This document shows positions 33,450 to 41,603 of a stretch of 51,795 nucleotides of DNA, in pieces. The translations under genes were made by a program, and so were the position numbers. Source of the stretch: Clostridia bacterium DTU022 (GTDB taxonomy: Bacteria; Bacillota; Dethiobacteria; DTU022); the NCBI GenBank assembly GCA_001512835.1, contig LFRQ01000033.1, forward strand, positions 1-51,795, read 5' to 3'. The stretch's first letter is position 1; each line of letters starts with the position of its first letter. The notes under the pieces are model-generated. The model did no database searches, was not told where the DNA came from, and was given only the letters and a program-made list of their open reading frames with translations.

Positions 33450-35918
33450 TTGAAAGCAGTGATCATGGCCGGCGGGGAAGGCTCCCGCTTGCGCCCCCTT
33501 ACCTGTGACAAGCCGAAGCCCATGGTGCCCGTAATGAACCGGCCCCTGATGGAGTACAGCGTTGAACTCCTGAGGGCTTGCGGTTTGCGGGATATTGCCG
33601 TAACCCTGCAGTACCTCCCGGAGCAAATCCGGGAGCACTTCGGCGATGGAAGCCGTTTCGGGGTCAACCTGCAGTACTATGTGGAAGAAGACCCTTTGGG
33701 AACCGCCGGGAGTGTAAAGAATGCCGCCCCCTTCCTGGATGAAACCTTTGTGGTGGTTAGCGGCGACGCCTTAACGGATGTCGATCTTACCGAGGCCATC
33801 GCTTTTCACCGTTCCCGCGGCGCCCTGGCCACCCTGGTGCTGAAATCCGTGGAGAATCCCCTGGAGTACGGCGTGGTGATGCTGGATCCCGGGGGCCGGA
33901 TTGTGCGCTTCCTGGAGAAGCCCGGCTGGGGCGAGGTCTTCAGCGATACGGTGAACACCGGCATCTATATCCTGGAGCCCGAGGTGCTGGCTTACGTGGA
34001 GCCGGGCAAAATGGTGGACTTCAGCAAGGACATTTTCCCCCGGCTGTTGGAGCGAGGGGAGCCCCTCTACGGCTACGTGATGGAGGGCTTCTGGTGCGAC
34101 GTGGGGGATCTGCGCGAGTATGCCCGGGCGCACCGCCAGGTCCTGGAGCGCCGGGTGAAGGTCAACCTCAAGGGGCAGGAAGTCAGCCCCGGCCTATGGC
34201 TGGAGGAAGGGGTTTATATCCATCCCCGGGCCCAGTTGCAGCCCCCTCTGTACATCGGTTCCGGCTGCAGCATCGGCGCCAACGCCCAGATCAAGGAGGG
34301 CTCGGTGCTGGGTTCCCATACCCGGGTGGAGGAACGGGCTACCGTTAAACGGGGGCTCACCTGGGAGGGGGTTTATATCGGCAAAGGGGCCGCCCTGCGG
34401 GGGGCCATCCTTTGCAACCAGGTCCAGCTGGCTTCCCGGGCCTCGGTGTTCGAAGAGGCGGTGATCGGGGACGGCAGCGTGGTCCAGGAGGGGGCGGTAA
34501 TCAAGCCCGGCGTCAAGGTCTGGCCGGCCAAGGTGGTGGAGAGCGGCGTTGTTCTCCAGGACAGCCTCATCTGGGGCGAAAAGGTCTCCCGCACTTTTTT
34601 CGGCCGGGACGGGATCCGGGGGGAGATCAACCGGAACCTTACCCCGGAAATGGCCGTCCAGCTGGGGGCCTGCTTCGGCCACTTGCTGCAGGGGGGGACG
34701 GTGCTGGTCAGCGGGGACGGCCACAGCGCCGCCGTCATGCTGCGGGAGGCGCTGGTTTCGGGGCTCCTTTCCGCCGGCGCCGCCGTGGTGGAAGCCGGGG
34801 AGATGCTGATCCCCGTGGCGCGCCGGGCGATCGCTTACCTTCAAGCCAGGGGAGGAATTCATATCTCCTTCCCCGGGGAGGACCCCGAGGAAGTGCGCCT
34901 CTCTTTCTTTGACGGCGAGGGGCTGCCCCTCTCCCGGGGGCAGGAGCGCAAGTTGGAGCAGCTTTTCTTCCGGGAGGACTTCCCCCGCGCCTCGGGCAGG
35001 GAGATCCAGGGAGTGGCCAGGATGCCGGGCCTGACGGAGATATACCGGCGGGAACTGCTGCAGAGCGTGCACCGGGAGAAGATGGTGCGAGCCGGCTTCC
35101 GCATCGTCCTGGGGAATCCTTCCTCCCACCTGCACCGCTTCCTGGTTCCCCTGCTTCAGCAGCTCTGCTGCGCGGTGATCACCATCAATACCGGCCGGCC
35201 GGAAGGGGCTCCTTTTTTGGAGACCGCTCCCCTGCTCCACCTCCCCCGCGAACTGGGGGACGCCGTACGCCGGAACAACGCCTCCCTGGGCGTGATCATG
35301 GAACCCGGCGGAGAAAAGGCGCGCCTTTTCGATGAGCGGGGCCGGGAAGTCCACGGGGACCTGTACACGGCCCTGCTCTCCCTGCTGGTGTTAAGGAGGC
35401 GCCGGGGAAGCACCGTAGCCGTCCCCGTCCATGTATCCAGCGTGGTGGAGCAGTTGGCGGAGCGCTACCAGGGAACGGTGCTGCGCACCAAGGCGGATCC
35501 GCGCCACCTCATGGAACTGGAAAACGAAAACGGGAGGCGGGAAGAGATAACGGCCGGCCTGCATTTTGATGCCGTAGCCGCCCTGGTGTACCTGCTGGAC
35601 TTTATGGCGGTCCATGACCTGACCCTGAGCCGGCTCCTGGAGGAGATCCCCGCCATCAAGATCAGGGAGCGGGAGATCCCCTGCCCTTGGACCCAGAAGG
35701 GAAAGGTTATGCGGCGCTTGATCCAGGAGACCTCCCCGGAACGGAGGGAGATGATCGACGGCCTCAAGGTATACCACCCCCAGGGCTGGGCGCTGATCAT
35801 GCCGGACCCGGAGAAGCCCTCCTACCGGGTTTACGGCGAAGGCTTCTCCGAGGAGATCTCCGAATCGCTGACGGATTTCTACGTCCGCAGGATAAACAGC
35901 CTCCAACTGGATAGTTGA
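33450..35918 (+). CDS. Fused sugar-1-phosphate nucleotidyltransferase / phosphomannomutase-like protein
   Basis: 822 residues. Domain 1 (about 1-235) is a nucleotidyltransferase with MAGGEGSRLRPLTCDKPKPM and a GDALTDVDL metal site. Domain 2 (about 245-370) is a left-handed beta-helix of hexapeptide repeats. Domain 3 (about 375-820) has the phosphohexomutase fold starting at FGRDGIRGEINRNL. The mutase hallmarks are missing: the phosphoserine loop (TASHNP) reads GGIHISFPGEDP, and the metal loop (DGDGDR) reads MEPGGEKARLFD. Domain 3 is therefore probably non-catalytic. Annotated relatives are called mannose-1-phosphate guanylyltransferase, but the nucleotide and sugar cannot be told here. The start is TTG 33450, with AAGGAG 9 nt upstream. 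It follows the glycosyltransferase gene. Confidence 0.88.
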   Translation: MKAVIMAGGEGSRLRPLTCDKPKPMVPVMNRPLMEYSVELLRACGLRDIAVTLQYLPEQIREHFGDGSRFGVNLQYYVEEDPLGTAGSVKNAAPFLDETFVVVSGDALTDVDLTEAIAFHRSRGALATLVLKSVENPLEYGVVMLDPGGRIVRFLEKPGWGEVFSDTVNTGIYILEPEVLAYVEPGKMVDFSKDIFPRLLERGEPLYGYVMEGFWCDVGDLREYARAHRQVLERRVKVNLKGQEVSPGLWLEEGVYIHPRAQLQPPLYIGSGCSIGANAQIKEGSVLGSHTRVEERATVKRGLTWEGVYIGKGAALRGAILCNQVQLASRASVFEEAVIGDGSVVQEGAVIKPGVKVWPAKVVESGVVLQDSLIWGEKVSRTFFGRDGIRGEINRNLTPEMAVQLGACFGHLLQGGTVLVSGDGHSAAVMLREALVSGLLSAGAAVVEAGEMLIPVARRAIAYLQARGGIHISFPGEDPEEVRLSFFDGEGLPLSRGQERKLEQLFFREDFPRASGREIQGVARMPGLTEIYRRELLQSVHREKMVRAGFRIVLGNPSSHLHRFLVPLLQQLCCAVITINTGRPEGAPFLETAPLLHLPRELGDAVRRNNASLGVIMEPGGEKARLFDERGREVHGDLYTALLSLLVLRRRRGSTVAVPVHVSSVVEQLAERYQGTVLRTKADPRHLMELENENGRREEITAGLHFDAVAALVYLLDFMAVHDLTLSRLLEEIPAIKIREREIPCPWTQKGKVMRRLIQETSPERREMIDGLKVYHPQGWALIMPDPEKPSYRVYGEGFSEEISESLTDFYVRRINSLQLDS

Positions 35919-35945
35919 AGGCCGGCCAAGAAGGAATGAATCTGC

Positions 35946-35975
35946 AAGCCGGAGCGCCGGCAGCTCCGGCTTTTA
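35946..35975 (+). terminator. Intrinsic terminator after the nucleotidyltransferase gene
   Basis: Stem AGCCGGAGC (35947-35955) / GCTCCGGCT (35963-35971), 7-nt loop, followed by TTT and ATATT. Confidence 0.8.
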
Positions 35976-36138
35976 TATTAACTGGATCCCTCTGGGTTGC
36001 CGCCTGGGAGGCAGGGACCGGCGGCGGGCTTATCCCCGGCTGCAGTTGCCTTTATTTTGCCGCCTTAGAGGAAAGGGCTCCCCCGGGGTCGAACTAGGTC
36101 TGGAGCCATACCAACCTGCTCCCCGGGAGGAAGCGCCT

Positions 36139-36693
36139 TTGGATCGGGATCGCCTGCAGAGCTTGTTGGAGCAGAACGACCGGCAGGCTCAAAAGGAGCT
36201 CTTTGAGCATTACTACCGGCGGACTTATGCCGTGGTTTACCGGATGGTGGGTAGCCGGGAGCTGGCGGAGGATTTTACCCAGGAGGCCTTCATCAAGGCC
36301 TTTCAAAACCGCTCCCAGCTGCGGGACCCCGGCAAGTTCGGGGCCTGGCTGGCCGTCATCGCCACCAACCTGGCGCGGAACCATCTCAAGCGCGAGAAGA
36401 AGCTTTATTTCAGCGACGACCCGGCCGCTCTTAATACGGGGAGCGCCGCCGCCGGCACCGAGGAGCAGGTGATGAGGAAATTGGAACTGGAGCAGGTGCG
36501 CCGGGCCATCCGCCGGCTGCCGCCGGAGCAGTACCAGGTTGTGGTTTTGCAGTACTACTACGACCTCAAGCTGGAGGATATCGCCGCCCTGCTGAAGGTC
36601 AACCTGGGCACGGTGAAATCCCGCCTTTTCCGGGCGCGGCAAAAACTGGCCCGGGAGTTGGGAACCATAGACGGCGCTGAAGAATCTATCTAG
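36139..36693 (+). CDS. ECF-type RNA polymerase sigma factor
   Basis: About 184 residues. Region 2 covers about 20-85, with YRMVGSRELAEDFTQEAFIKAF as the -10 recognition helix. Region 4 covers about 120-175, with DLKLEDIAALLKVNLGTVKS as the -35 helix-turn-helix. The start is chosen at TTG 36139 because GGGAGG is 8 nt upstream and the protein then begins at the normal place before region 2; the frame is open further upstream. The next gene, 75 bp on, encodes a single-pass membrane protein, the usual sigma/anti-sigma arrangement. Target promoters are unknown. Confidence 0.9.
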   Translation: MDRDRLQSLLEQNDRQAQKELFEHYYRRTYAVVYRMVGSRELAEDFTQEAFIKAFQNRSQLRDPGKFGAWLAVIATNLARNHLKREKKLYFSDDPAALNTGSAAAGTEEQVMRKLELEQVRRAIRRLPPEQYQVVVLQYYYDLKLEDIAALLKVNLGTVKSRLFRARQKLARELGTIDGAEESI

Positions 36694-36768
36694 TGAGCCG
36701 CCATCGGGCCGGAGCAACCCAGACGGCAGGCGGGGATATTCGAGGGCAAGGCAAAGGAGGTGGCCGGT

Positions 36769-37554
36769 ATGAAGTTCCGGGAACGGGAAAGCACTGATAC
36801 GGATAAATTGATCAAGGAGGCCCTTCGCCAGGAGCTGGAGAGCGTCACCCCACCGCCTGCGGGACCGGTGTGGGAGCGGATTGGCAGTCGGTTGGCCTCC
36901 GGCGCACCTCCGGTGCCTGCCCGCCGCCCTCTCTTCTGGCAGAGGTGGGCCACCCTGGCCGCTTGCCTGCTGGTGCTCTTCGTGGGAGGCTTCTCCTACT
37001 GGTGGTGGTCCCTGGGGCAGGGGCGCCATGGCGACGAATTGCGGGCCACGGCCGACGACCTGCTGGGAGGCCGGCCGGAAGCGGCCGCGGACACGGAAAA
37101 AGGCGGGACCTGGGATGGAGGCAGGGATTATCCTGCTTATGACCCCGCCGATGAAGGCTGGAGGCCGGCAGGCGACTCTGCCGAAGAGTCGGGTCTGCCG
37201 CCCGGCGGCTGGCCGCTTGTTATCGGGGAGCGCTTCCGGCTGGGGGCGGTTTATGCCCGGGAGGGCGTTGATACGGCCTGCCGGGCCGCCCTCTATGCCG
37301 ACGGCCGGGGGAACATCCTCCTCTGGATCCGGGGACTGGAGCCGCCGGAACGCTTTGCGGGGGAAGCTTTCTGGCCCGAGTTGGGCATCTCCGTTCGCTG
37401 GCTGCCGGCGGAGCAGGACAGCTACCCCTTTGTGGACAGCAGCGGCCTTCCCGGCCTGGCCTGGCCGGGAGAAGAAGGCTGCCAGGTCCTGGTGGTCAGG
37501 GCCGGGGATCTCCAGGCCGGCGCCTTGTCCGCCCTAAAGCCGGCCCTGCCCTAG
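36769..37554 (+). CDS. Putative membrane-anchored anti-sigma factor
   Basis: 261 residues. A charged cytoplasmic N-terminus (1-50) with a Pro-rich stretch leads to one transmembrane helix (about 58-78, WATLAACLLVLFVGGFSYWW). An acidic Gly/Pro/Asp-rich linker and an extracytoplasmic domain of about 120 residues follow. No HxxxCxxC zinc motif is present, so it is not a ZAS-type anti-sigma. The role is inferred from its position after the ECF sigma gene and its topology. AAAGGAGG lies 8 nt before ATG 36769. Its stop overlaps the convergent hydrolase gene by 4 bp. Confidence 0.7.
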   Translation: MKFRERESTDTDKLIKEALRQELESVTPPPAGPVWERIGSRLASGAPPVPARRPLFWQRWATLAACLLVLFVGGFSYWWWSLGQGRHGDELRATADDLLGGRPEAAADTEKGGTWDGGRDYPAYDPADEGWRPAGDSAEESGLPPGGWPLVIGERFRLGAVYAREGVDTACRAALYADGRGNILLWIRGLEPPERFAGEAFWPELGISVRWLPAEQDSYPFVDSSGLPGLAWPGEEGCQVLVVRAGDLQAGALSALKPALP

Positions 37555-38321
37555 CCCTCCCCGGCGCAGGGGTTGCTCAGCCGGCCGATGGCTTCGATCT
37601 CCACGGTGAAGCGGTCTCCCGGCTGGAGGGGGCCGATTCCCGAGGGGGTGCCGGTGATAATCACATCGCCGGGGAGCAGGGTCATGCAGGCGGAGATGAA
37701 GGCGATTAACTCCGCCACGGGGAAGATATGCTCGGCGGTGGAAGCCGACTGGACCAGCTTTCCGTTCAGATAGCCCTTAACCTGCAGCTTCTCCGGGTCG
37801 TCTACCTCCGTTTCAATCCAGGGGCCCAGGGGGCAGAAGGTGTCAAAGCCCTTGGCGTAGGTCCACTGTCCCGTGGGCGACTGCAGATCCCGGGCGGTAA
37901 CGTCGTTGGCGCAGGTGTACCCCAGGACGTAGTCCAGGGCCTTTTCCTGGGGGACGTTCTTGGCGGGTCGGCGGATAACCACCCCCAGCTCCGCTTCGTA
38001 GTCCACCCGCCGGCTGGCGGGAGGGAAGATGATGGTCTCCTCGGGGCCGATCACGGCGGTGGAGGGCTTCATAAAGAGCACCGGCTTATCCGGCAGGGGC
38101 AGCTTCAACTCTTGGGCGTGGCCGCGGTAGTTCAGCCCGATGCAGAGCACCTTGCTGGGCGTGCACGGGGCCAGGATCCGAACCCCGGCCCGGGGGAAGC
38201 GGCGCCCCGTTTTCAGGAACTCTTCTCCGCCGACAAAAGGAGAACCAATCTCTGCGATCTCCTCTTCTTCCAGGAGGCCGTAGCCAGTTTCGCTGCCGTA
38301 TTGAAAGCGGACTATTCTCAT
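37551..38321 (-). CDS. Fumarylacetoacetate hydrolase (FAH) family protein
   Basis: 256 residues. An N-terminal cap region precedes the FAH beta-roll: LCIGLNYRGHAQE, PVLFMKPSTAVIGP, VDYEAELGVVI (metal-binding Glu pair), YTCANDVTARDLQ (metal Asp) and GDVIITGTPSGIGP. Members act as acylpyruvases, oxaloacetate decarboxylases or 2-hydroxyhepta-diene-dioate isomerases; the substrate cannot be decided from sequence. ATG 38321 gives the normal N-terminus, with GAGGAA just before it; longer in-frame starts would add a basic tail without support. It lies on the opposite strand between the anti-sigma gene and a divergent spermidine-synthase-like gene. Confidence 0.9.
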   Translation of the reverse strand: MRIVRFQYGSETGYGLLEEEEIAEIGSPFVGGEEFLKTGRRFPRAGVRILAPCTPSKVLCIGLNYRGHAQELKLPLPDKPVLFMKPSTAVIGPEETIIFPPASRRVDYEAELGVVIRRPAKNVPQEKALDYVLGYTCANDVTARDLQSPTGQWTYAKGFDTFCPLGPWIETEVDDPEKLQVKGYLNGKLVQSASTAEHIFPVAELIAFISACMTLLPGDVIITGTPSGIGPLQPGDRFTVEIEAIGRLSNPCAGEG

Positions 38322-38440
38322 TTCCTCTTCAGGCTCCTCCCTTATTCTTCCCTTACTTTCCACGGGCAGTCTTTTTTTCCTTTTTCCCATACAGGATTTT
38401 ATCCGCCGGCGTTGAAACAAAATAAAACGGCGGTGAAGCG

Positions 38441-39136
38441 ATGACCTGGTTCCGGAACGACCCGCCGCTGGTTCTGGAGCGGACCCAGGGCCTGGGGGGA
38501 GAGATCCAGCTCCAGAAGCGGGGGGAACACTTTGAAATCATCTATAACGGCGTCTTTTTGATGGCCACCTACAACGGCCTCTCGGAGCGGCTCATGGTCA
38601 GGCGGGCCCTGGAGCTGCTGGGCCCGGAGCGGGAATGCCGGGTGCTCATCGGCGGGCTGGGCGTGGGCTACAGCCTGCAGGAAGCCCTGCTCTGGCCCCG
38701 GGTGAAGGCCGTAAAGGTGGTGGAGATCGAGCCGGCGGTGGTGCGCTGGAACCGGACTTACCTTAAGGAGATCAACGGGAGGGCGCTGGAAGACCGCCGC
38801 CTTGCCGTGGAGGAAGAGGCCCTGGAAAGGGTGCTGGAGCGTCCGGAGGAGGCGGGCCGGTGGGATCTAATCGTGGTGGATACGGACAACGGGAGCAGCT
38901 GGCTCAGCAGGCCGGCCAACCGCCGTCTCTACCAGATCCCGGGCTTGCAGGCCCTCAACCGCTGTCTTTGCCCCGGAGGATGGGTCTCTTTCTGGAGCTC
39001 CAGGCCGGAGGCGGACTTGGAGGCAAGATTGAAGCAGTGCTTTCGCCGGGTCCTGCGGGAAGAAGTGCTGGAGGAGACGGGGCAGGCGGCGTACTTCTAC
39101 CTGGCCTGCCAAAAAGATGACCGCGAGGGGAGATGA
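38441..39136 (+). CDS. Spermidine synthase-like Rossmann-fold protein
   Basis: 231 residues of the polyamine-synthase/SAM-methyltransferase fold. An N-terminal beta-hairpin segment (EIQLQKRGEHFEIIYNGVFL) precedes VLIGGLGVGYSLQEAL (glycine-rich cofactor loop), VKVVEIEPAVVRWN (acidic ribose-binding position) and LIVVDTDNGSSW. In true spermidine synthases the latter motif is D-x-x-D-P; here it is DTDNG, and the protein is short, so the substrate is uncertain. It may be a methyltransferase. The ABC transporter genes follow after 9 bp. Confidence 0.78.
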   Translation: MTWFRNDPPLVLERTQGLGGEIQLQKRGEHFEIIYNGVFLMATYNGLSERLMVRRALELLGPERECRVLIGGLGVGYSLQEALLWPRVKAVKVVEIEPAVVRWNRTYLKEINGRALEDRRLAVEEEALERVLERPEEAGRWDLIVVDTDNGSSWLSRPANRRLYQIPGLQALNRCLCPGGWVSFWSSRPEADLEARLKQCFRRVLREEVLEETGQAAYFYLACQKDDREGR

Positions 39137-39145
39137 AGGGCGACC

Positions 39146-39874
39146 GTGAGCTGGGCTGTGGAAACCTGGTCCCTGACCAGGGAATTTAAAGGCCGCCGGC
39201 TAGTGGATGCTGTTGACCTCAAAGTCCCTTACGGCCAGGTTTTCGGCATCTGGGGGGCGGCGGGGGCGGGGAAGAGCACCCTGCTGAAGATGCTGCTGGG
39301 GATCCTGCCTCCCAGCTCGGGAGGCGGCCTCTGCCTGGGCTTGGATATAACCGGCGACAGCTTGACCATCCGGGAGAAAGTCGGTTTTGTGCCCCATCCT
39401 TCCTCTCTCTACGGCTTTATGCGGGTTTACCAACTGATTGACTTCTACCGCTCCTTCTACCGGCAGTGGGATCTCTCCCTCACCAGGCGCCTCCTAAGGC
39501 TCTTCGATATTCCCTGGAAAGGCAAAGTGGGGAAGCTGACCCCGCACCAGAAGAAGCAGCTCTCCCTGCTGCTGGCCCTCTCCCCCGGCCCGGAGCTGTT
39601 AATTGTGGACGAGCCTTTCGAAACGAGCAGCAAGGAGCGGGGCGACAACCTGCTCTTCAGCGCCGTTATCCATGAGTATAAAACGGCCGGGCACACGGTC
39701 CTGCTGGCCTCCCGCTGCCGGGAGGAGCTGGCGGCCCTGGCGGACCGGGTGCTCACCATGGAAGAGGGGAAGCTGCTGGATCCCCGGGTGATCATGAAAG
39801 GCAACCTGCGCCTGATCAGCAGTTCGCCCCGGCGCAGATCAGGAGAAAAAGATGGTTCATCAGGCTCTATTTAA
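39146..39874 (+). CDS. ABC transporter ATP-binding protein
   Basis: 242 residues. Walker A is GAAGAGKSTLLKML and Walker B is LLIVDEPFE. The signature between them is degenerate (KLTPHQKKQLSLLLALS instead of LSGGQ), as in some multidrug and bacteriocin-type ABC-2 exporters. It starts at GTG 39146. Its 3' end overlaps the permease gene by 23 bp, indicating translational coupling. It probably drives the adjacent ABC-2-like permease; the cargo is unknown. Confidence 0.85.
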   Translation: MSWAVETWSLTREFKGRRLVDAVDLKVPYGQVFGIWGAAGAGKSTLLKMLLGILPPSSGGGLCLGLDITGDSLTIREKVGFVPHPSSLYGFMRVYQLIDFYRSFYRQWDLSLTRRLLRLFDIPWKGKVGKLTPHQKKQLSLLLALSPGPELLIVDEPFETSSKERGDNLLFSAVIHEYKTAGHTVLLASRCREELAALADRVLTMEEGKLLDPRVIMKGNLRLISSSPRRRSGEKDGSSGSI

Positions 39875-40574
39875 GAAGGAATTGCAGCAGAACAGAATTA
39901 AATTGCTCCTGAGCCTCCTTTTGCTGGGGGCGGGGGCGGTAGCCCTTCCCCTGCTTTTTGGCCGCACCTGGCCGGTGTTTTCCTGGACCCTGGATTTCTC
40001 CCGGGAAGCCTATGATCTCTACATCTGGAACCGGTGGACGGCGGGCGTTATGCTCTACGTCTCCCTTTTTTCCGCTCTCCTCTTTGGAGCCGGGGCCATC
40101 TCCGGGGAGCGCGCCGCCGGCACGGAAATAGTCTTGTTGAGCAAGCCCCTTTCCCGCCGGGAGATCTACACCAGCAAGGTCGCTGCGGGGCTGTTGCTGC
40201 TGCTGCTGGGCGTGCTGGGATCAACCCTGCTCCTCTACCTGGCTTCCTGGTATCGCGGTTATCTCCTTGACCCGAAAAGCCTCTTTACCGCGGCGGCGAT
40301 AACCTGGATGGGAGCGGTGCTGGTCTACCTGGCGGTGCTGATCTTCTCCGTGCTCTTCTCCTCCCCGGTCAAGGCGGGGGCCGCCGCGGCGCTCTTTATC
40401 CTGGCTCTCTCTCTTCCGGCTTATTTCGAAGCCACGGAGTCCTATTCCCTTTTGTATTACATGAAGGCGGTCCCCTACTGGCAGGAGGGGCAGACCCCCC
40501 TGGTTCCCCTGGGGTTTTTCCTGGTGGCGGGCGGCTTGCTTTACGAAACGGGAGTAATATTGTATGATCGCTAA
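39852..40574 (+). CDS. ABC-2-type transporter permease
   Basis: 240 residues with about six membrane helices. Typical ABC-2 features are an N-terminal KKELQQNRIKLLLSL segment, a large first loop and SGERAAGTEIVLLSKPLSRREI after helix 2, the coupling region. AGGAGAAAAAG precedes the ATG, which lies inside the end of the ATPase gene. A lipoprotein gene follows. Together they form a small export system or a membrane-remodelling ABC unit. Confidence 0.85.
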   Translation: MVHQALFKKELQQNRIKLLLSLLLLGAGAVALPLLFGRTWPVFSWTLDFSREAYDLYIWNRWTAGVMLYVSLFSALLFGAGAISGERAAGTEIVLLSKPLSRREIYTSKVAAGLLLLLLGVLGSTLLLYLASWYRGYLLDPKSLFTAAAITWMGAVLVYLAVLIFSVLFSSPVKAGAAAALFILALSLPAYFEATESYSLLYYMKAVPYWQEGQTPLVPLGFFLVAGGLLYETGVILYDR

Positions 40575-40629
40575 GAGTCCAACCAAGCCCGGTACAAGCG
40601 GGAAAGAGTATCAGAGAGGAGGAAAAGAG

Positions 40630-41349
40630 GTGTTCAGGGGGAGACTTTTTGGGAAGGCAGCCCTCTTGCTGCTGTTGTTTGCCCTGGCGATGGGAGGCTG
40701 CAGCAGCAATCAATCTCCGGAATGGTCCCCTCCCTGGCAGGAGGGGGAGGTTACCGTTATGGAGATCGAGAAGGAGGGGGAGCTCTTCCTGGTTCAGGAG
40801 CTGCAGGTAAAGAAAGAGGGGGAAGCGCTGCTCTTTATTACCGAGCACCTTTCCACCAACTTTCCCCAGCGGCGCCAGGTAACCCTGGACGCCTCCACGC
40901 TGCTGCCCCTGCGGACGGAGTTTGACCAGGTCACCGAGGAGGGGAAAAGCACTTTGCTGGCTGTCTACGAGGATCGGAACGTGGGCATCACCAGGGAGGA
41001 CGAAAACGGTTCCCGGCAGCAGAACGTGACCCTTCCCGGCCGGGCCTACTACGACTTCGAGCAGCTGCCCTTTTTAGTACGGGCCTTGCCCCTGGAAGAA
41101 GGGTGGCGGGGGAAGCTGAACCTGCTGGTGGCTCCTACCGCCCGGAAGGTGGTCTCGGAGATAGCCGTTACCGGCCGGGAAGAAGTTAACGTCCCCGCCG
41201 GCACCTTCGATGCCTACATCGTGGAGGCAGCCGGGCTGGAGCAAAAGTTCTGGGTGGCCGTAGAGCCTCCCCATCAGCTGGTCAAACATGAGAACGGGAT
41301 CACCGGCCTGGTCAGCGAACTGGCCCAGTTCTTCCCCCAGGGCAGGTAG
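40630..41349 (+). CDS. Putative lipoprotein of unknown function
   Basis: About 239 residues. A signal peptide with two Arg (FRGRLFGKAALLLLLFALAM) ends in GGC, giving a lipidated Cys near residue 24. The mature part is mainly beta-strand, acidic and Glu-rich, with a pattern resembling outer-surface domains that measure or bind ligands. No enzyme motif was recognised. GTG 40630 is chosen because GAGGAGG sits 7-9 nt upstream and the signal peptide starts there; the open frame extends back to 40564. It is the last gene of the ABC unit and probably serves the transporter. Confidence 0.7.
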   Translation: MFRGRLFGKAALLLLLFALAMGGCSSNQSPEWSPPWQEGEVTVMEIEKEGELFLVQELQVKKEGEALLFITEHLSTNFPQRRQVTLDASTLLPLRTEFDQVTEEGKSTLLAVYEDRNVGITREDENGSRQQNVTLPGRAYYDFEQLPFLVRALPLEEGWRGKLNLLVAPTARKVVSEIAVTGREEVNVPAGTFDAYIVEAAGLEQKFWVAVEPPHQLVKHENGITGLVSELAQFFPQGR

Positions 41350-41428
41350 GGTAGACATATATCAGAAGAACCGTTCCCATGATTTAACCATGATATAAAA
41401 AGGGCGTTCCCTTAATATATTTTATATA

Positions 41429-41457
41429 TTGCCAATTACTGCGGGCCAGTATATAAT
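41429..41457 (+). promoter_or_regulatory. Strong sigma-A promoter of the c-di-GMP riboswitch
   Basis: -35 TTGCCA (41429-41434), 17-bp spacer, -10 TATAAT (41452-41457), preceded by AT-rich sequence. The aptamer starts 10 bp after the -10 box, so the RNA begins almost directly with P1. Confidence 0.85.
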
Positions 41458-41466
41458 ACTGATATA

Positions 41467-41544
41467 GATCGTCAAAGGCAAACCTGTCGCAAGGCAGGGA
41501 CGCAAAGCCATGGATCCCTACCGGGGACCGCCAGGCTGCCGATC
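41467..41544 (+). ncRNA. Cyclic di-GMP-I (GEMM-I) riboswitch aptamer
   Basis: The conserved cores AAAGGCAAACC and GGGACGCAAAGCC are present. P1 pairs GATCG (41467-41471) with CGATC (41540-41544). P2 has a GCAA tetraloop (CCTGTC-GCAA-GGCAGG), and P3 holds the docking region. It closes with AGGCTGCCG as in other clostridial GEMM-I RNAs. It should bind c-di-GMP. The unusual point is that no plus-strand gene follows: the next plus-strand gene is galT at 44101, and two minus-strand genes lie between. Confidence 0.96.
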
Positions 41545-41602
41545 AGTAGGAGTACCCATTTTTCTCCCTGATGAGGCAGCTTAGCCGCTGTCTCTTTTTT
41601 TT
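41535..41602 (+). terminator. Riboswitch expression platform: terminator with competing antiterminator
   Basis: Terminator stem GAGGCAGC (41573-41580) / GCTGTCTC (41587-41594), 6-nt loop, then eight T. The alternative is GCTGCC-ATCAG (41535-41546, with one bulged G) pairing with CTGAT-GGCAGC (41568-41580). The alternative uses the 3' strand of P1, so ligand-stabilised P1 should free the terminator. This predicts an OFF switch in which c-di-GMP causes termination. Confidence 0.88.
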
Positions 41603-41603
41603 A

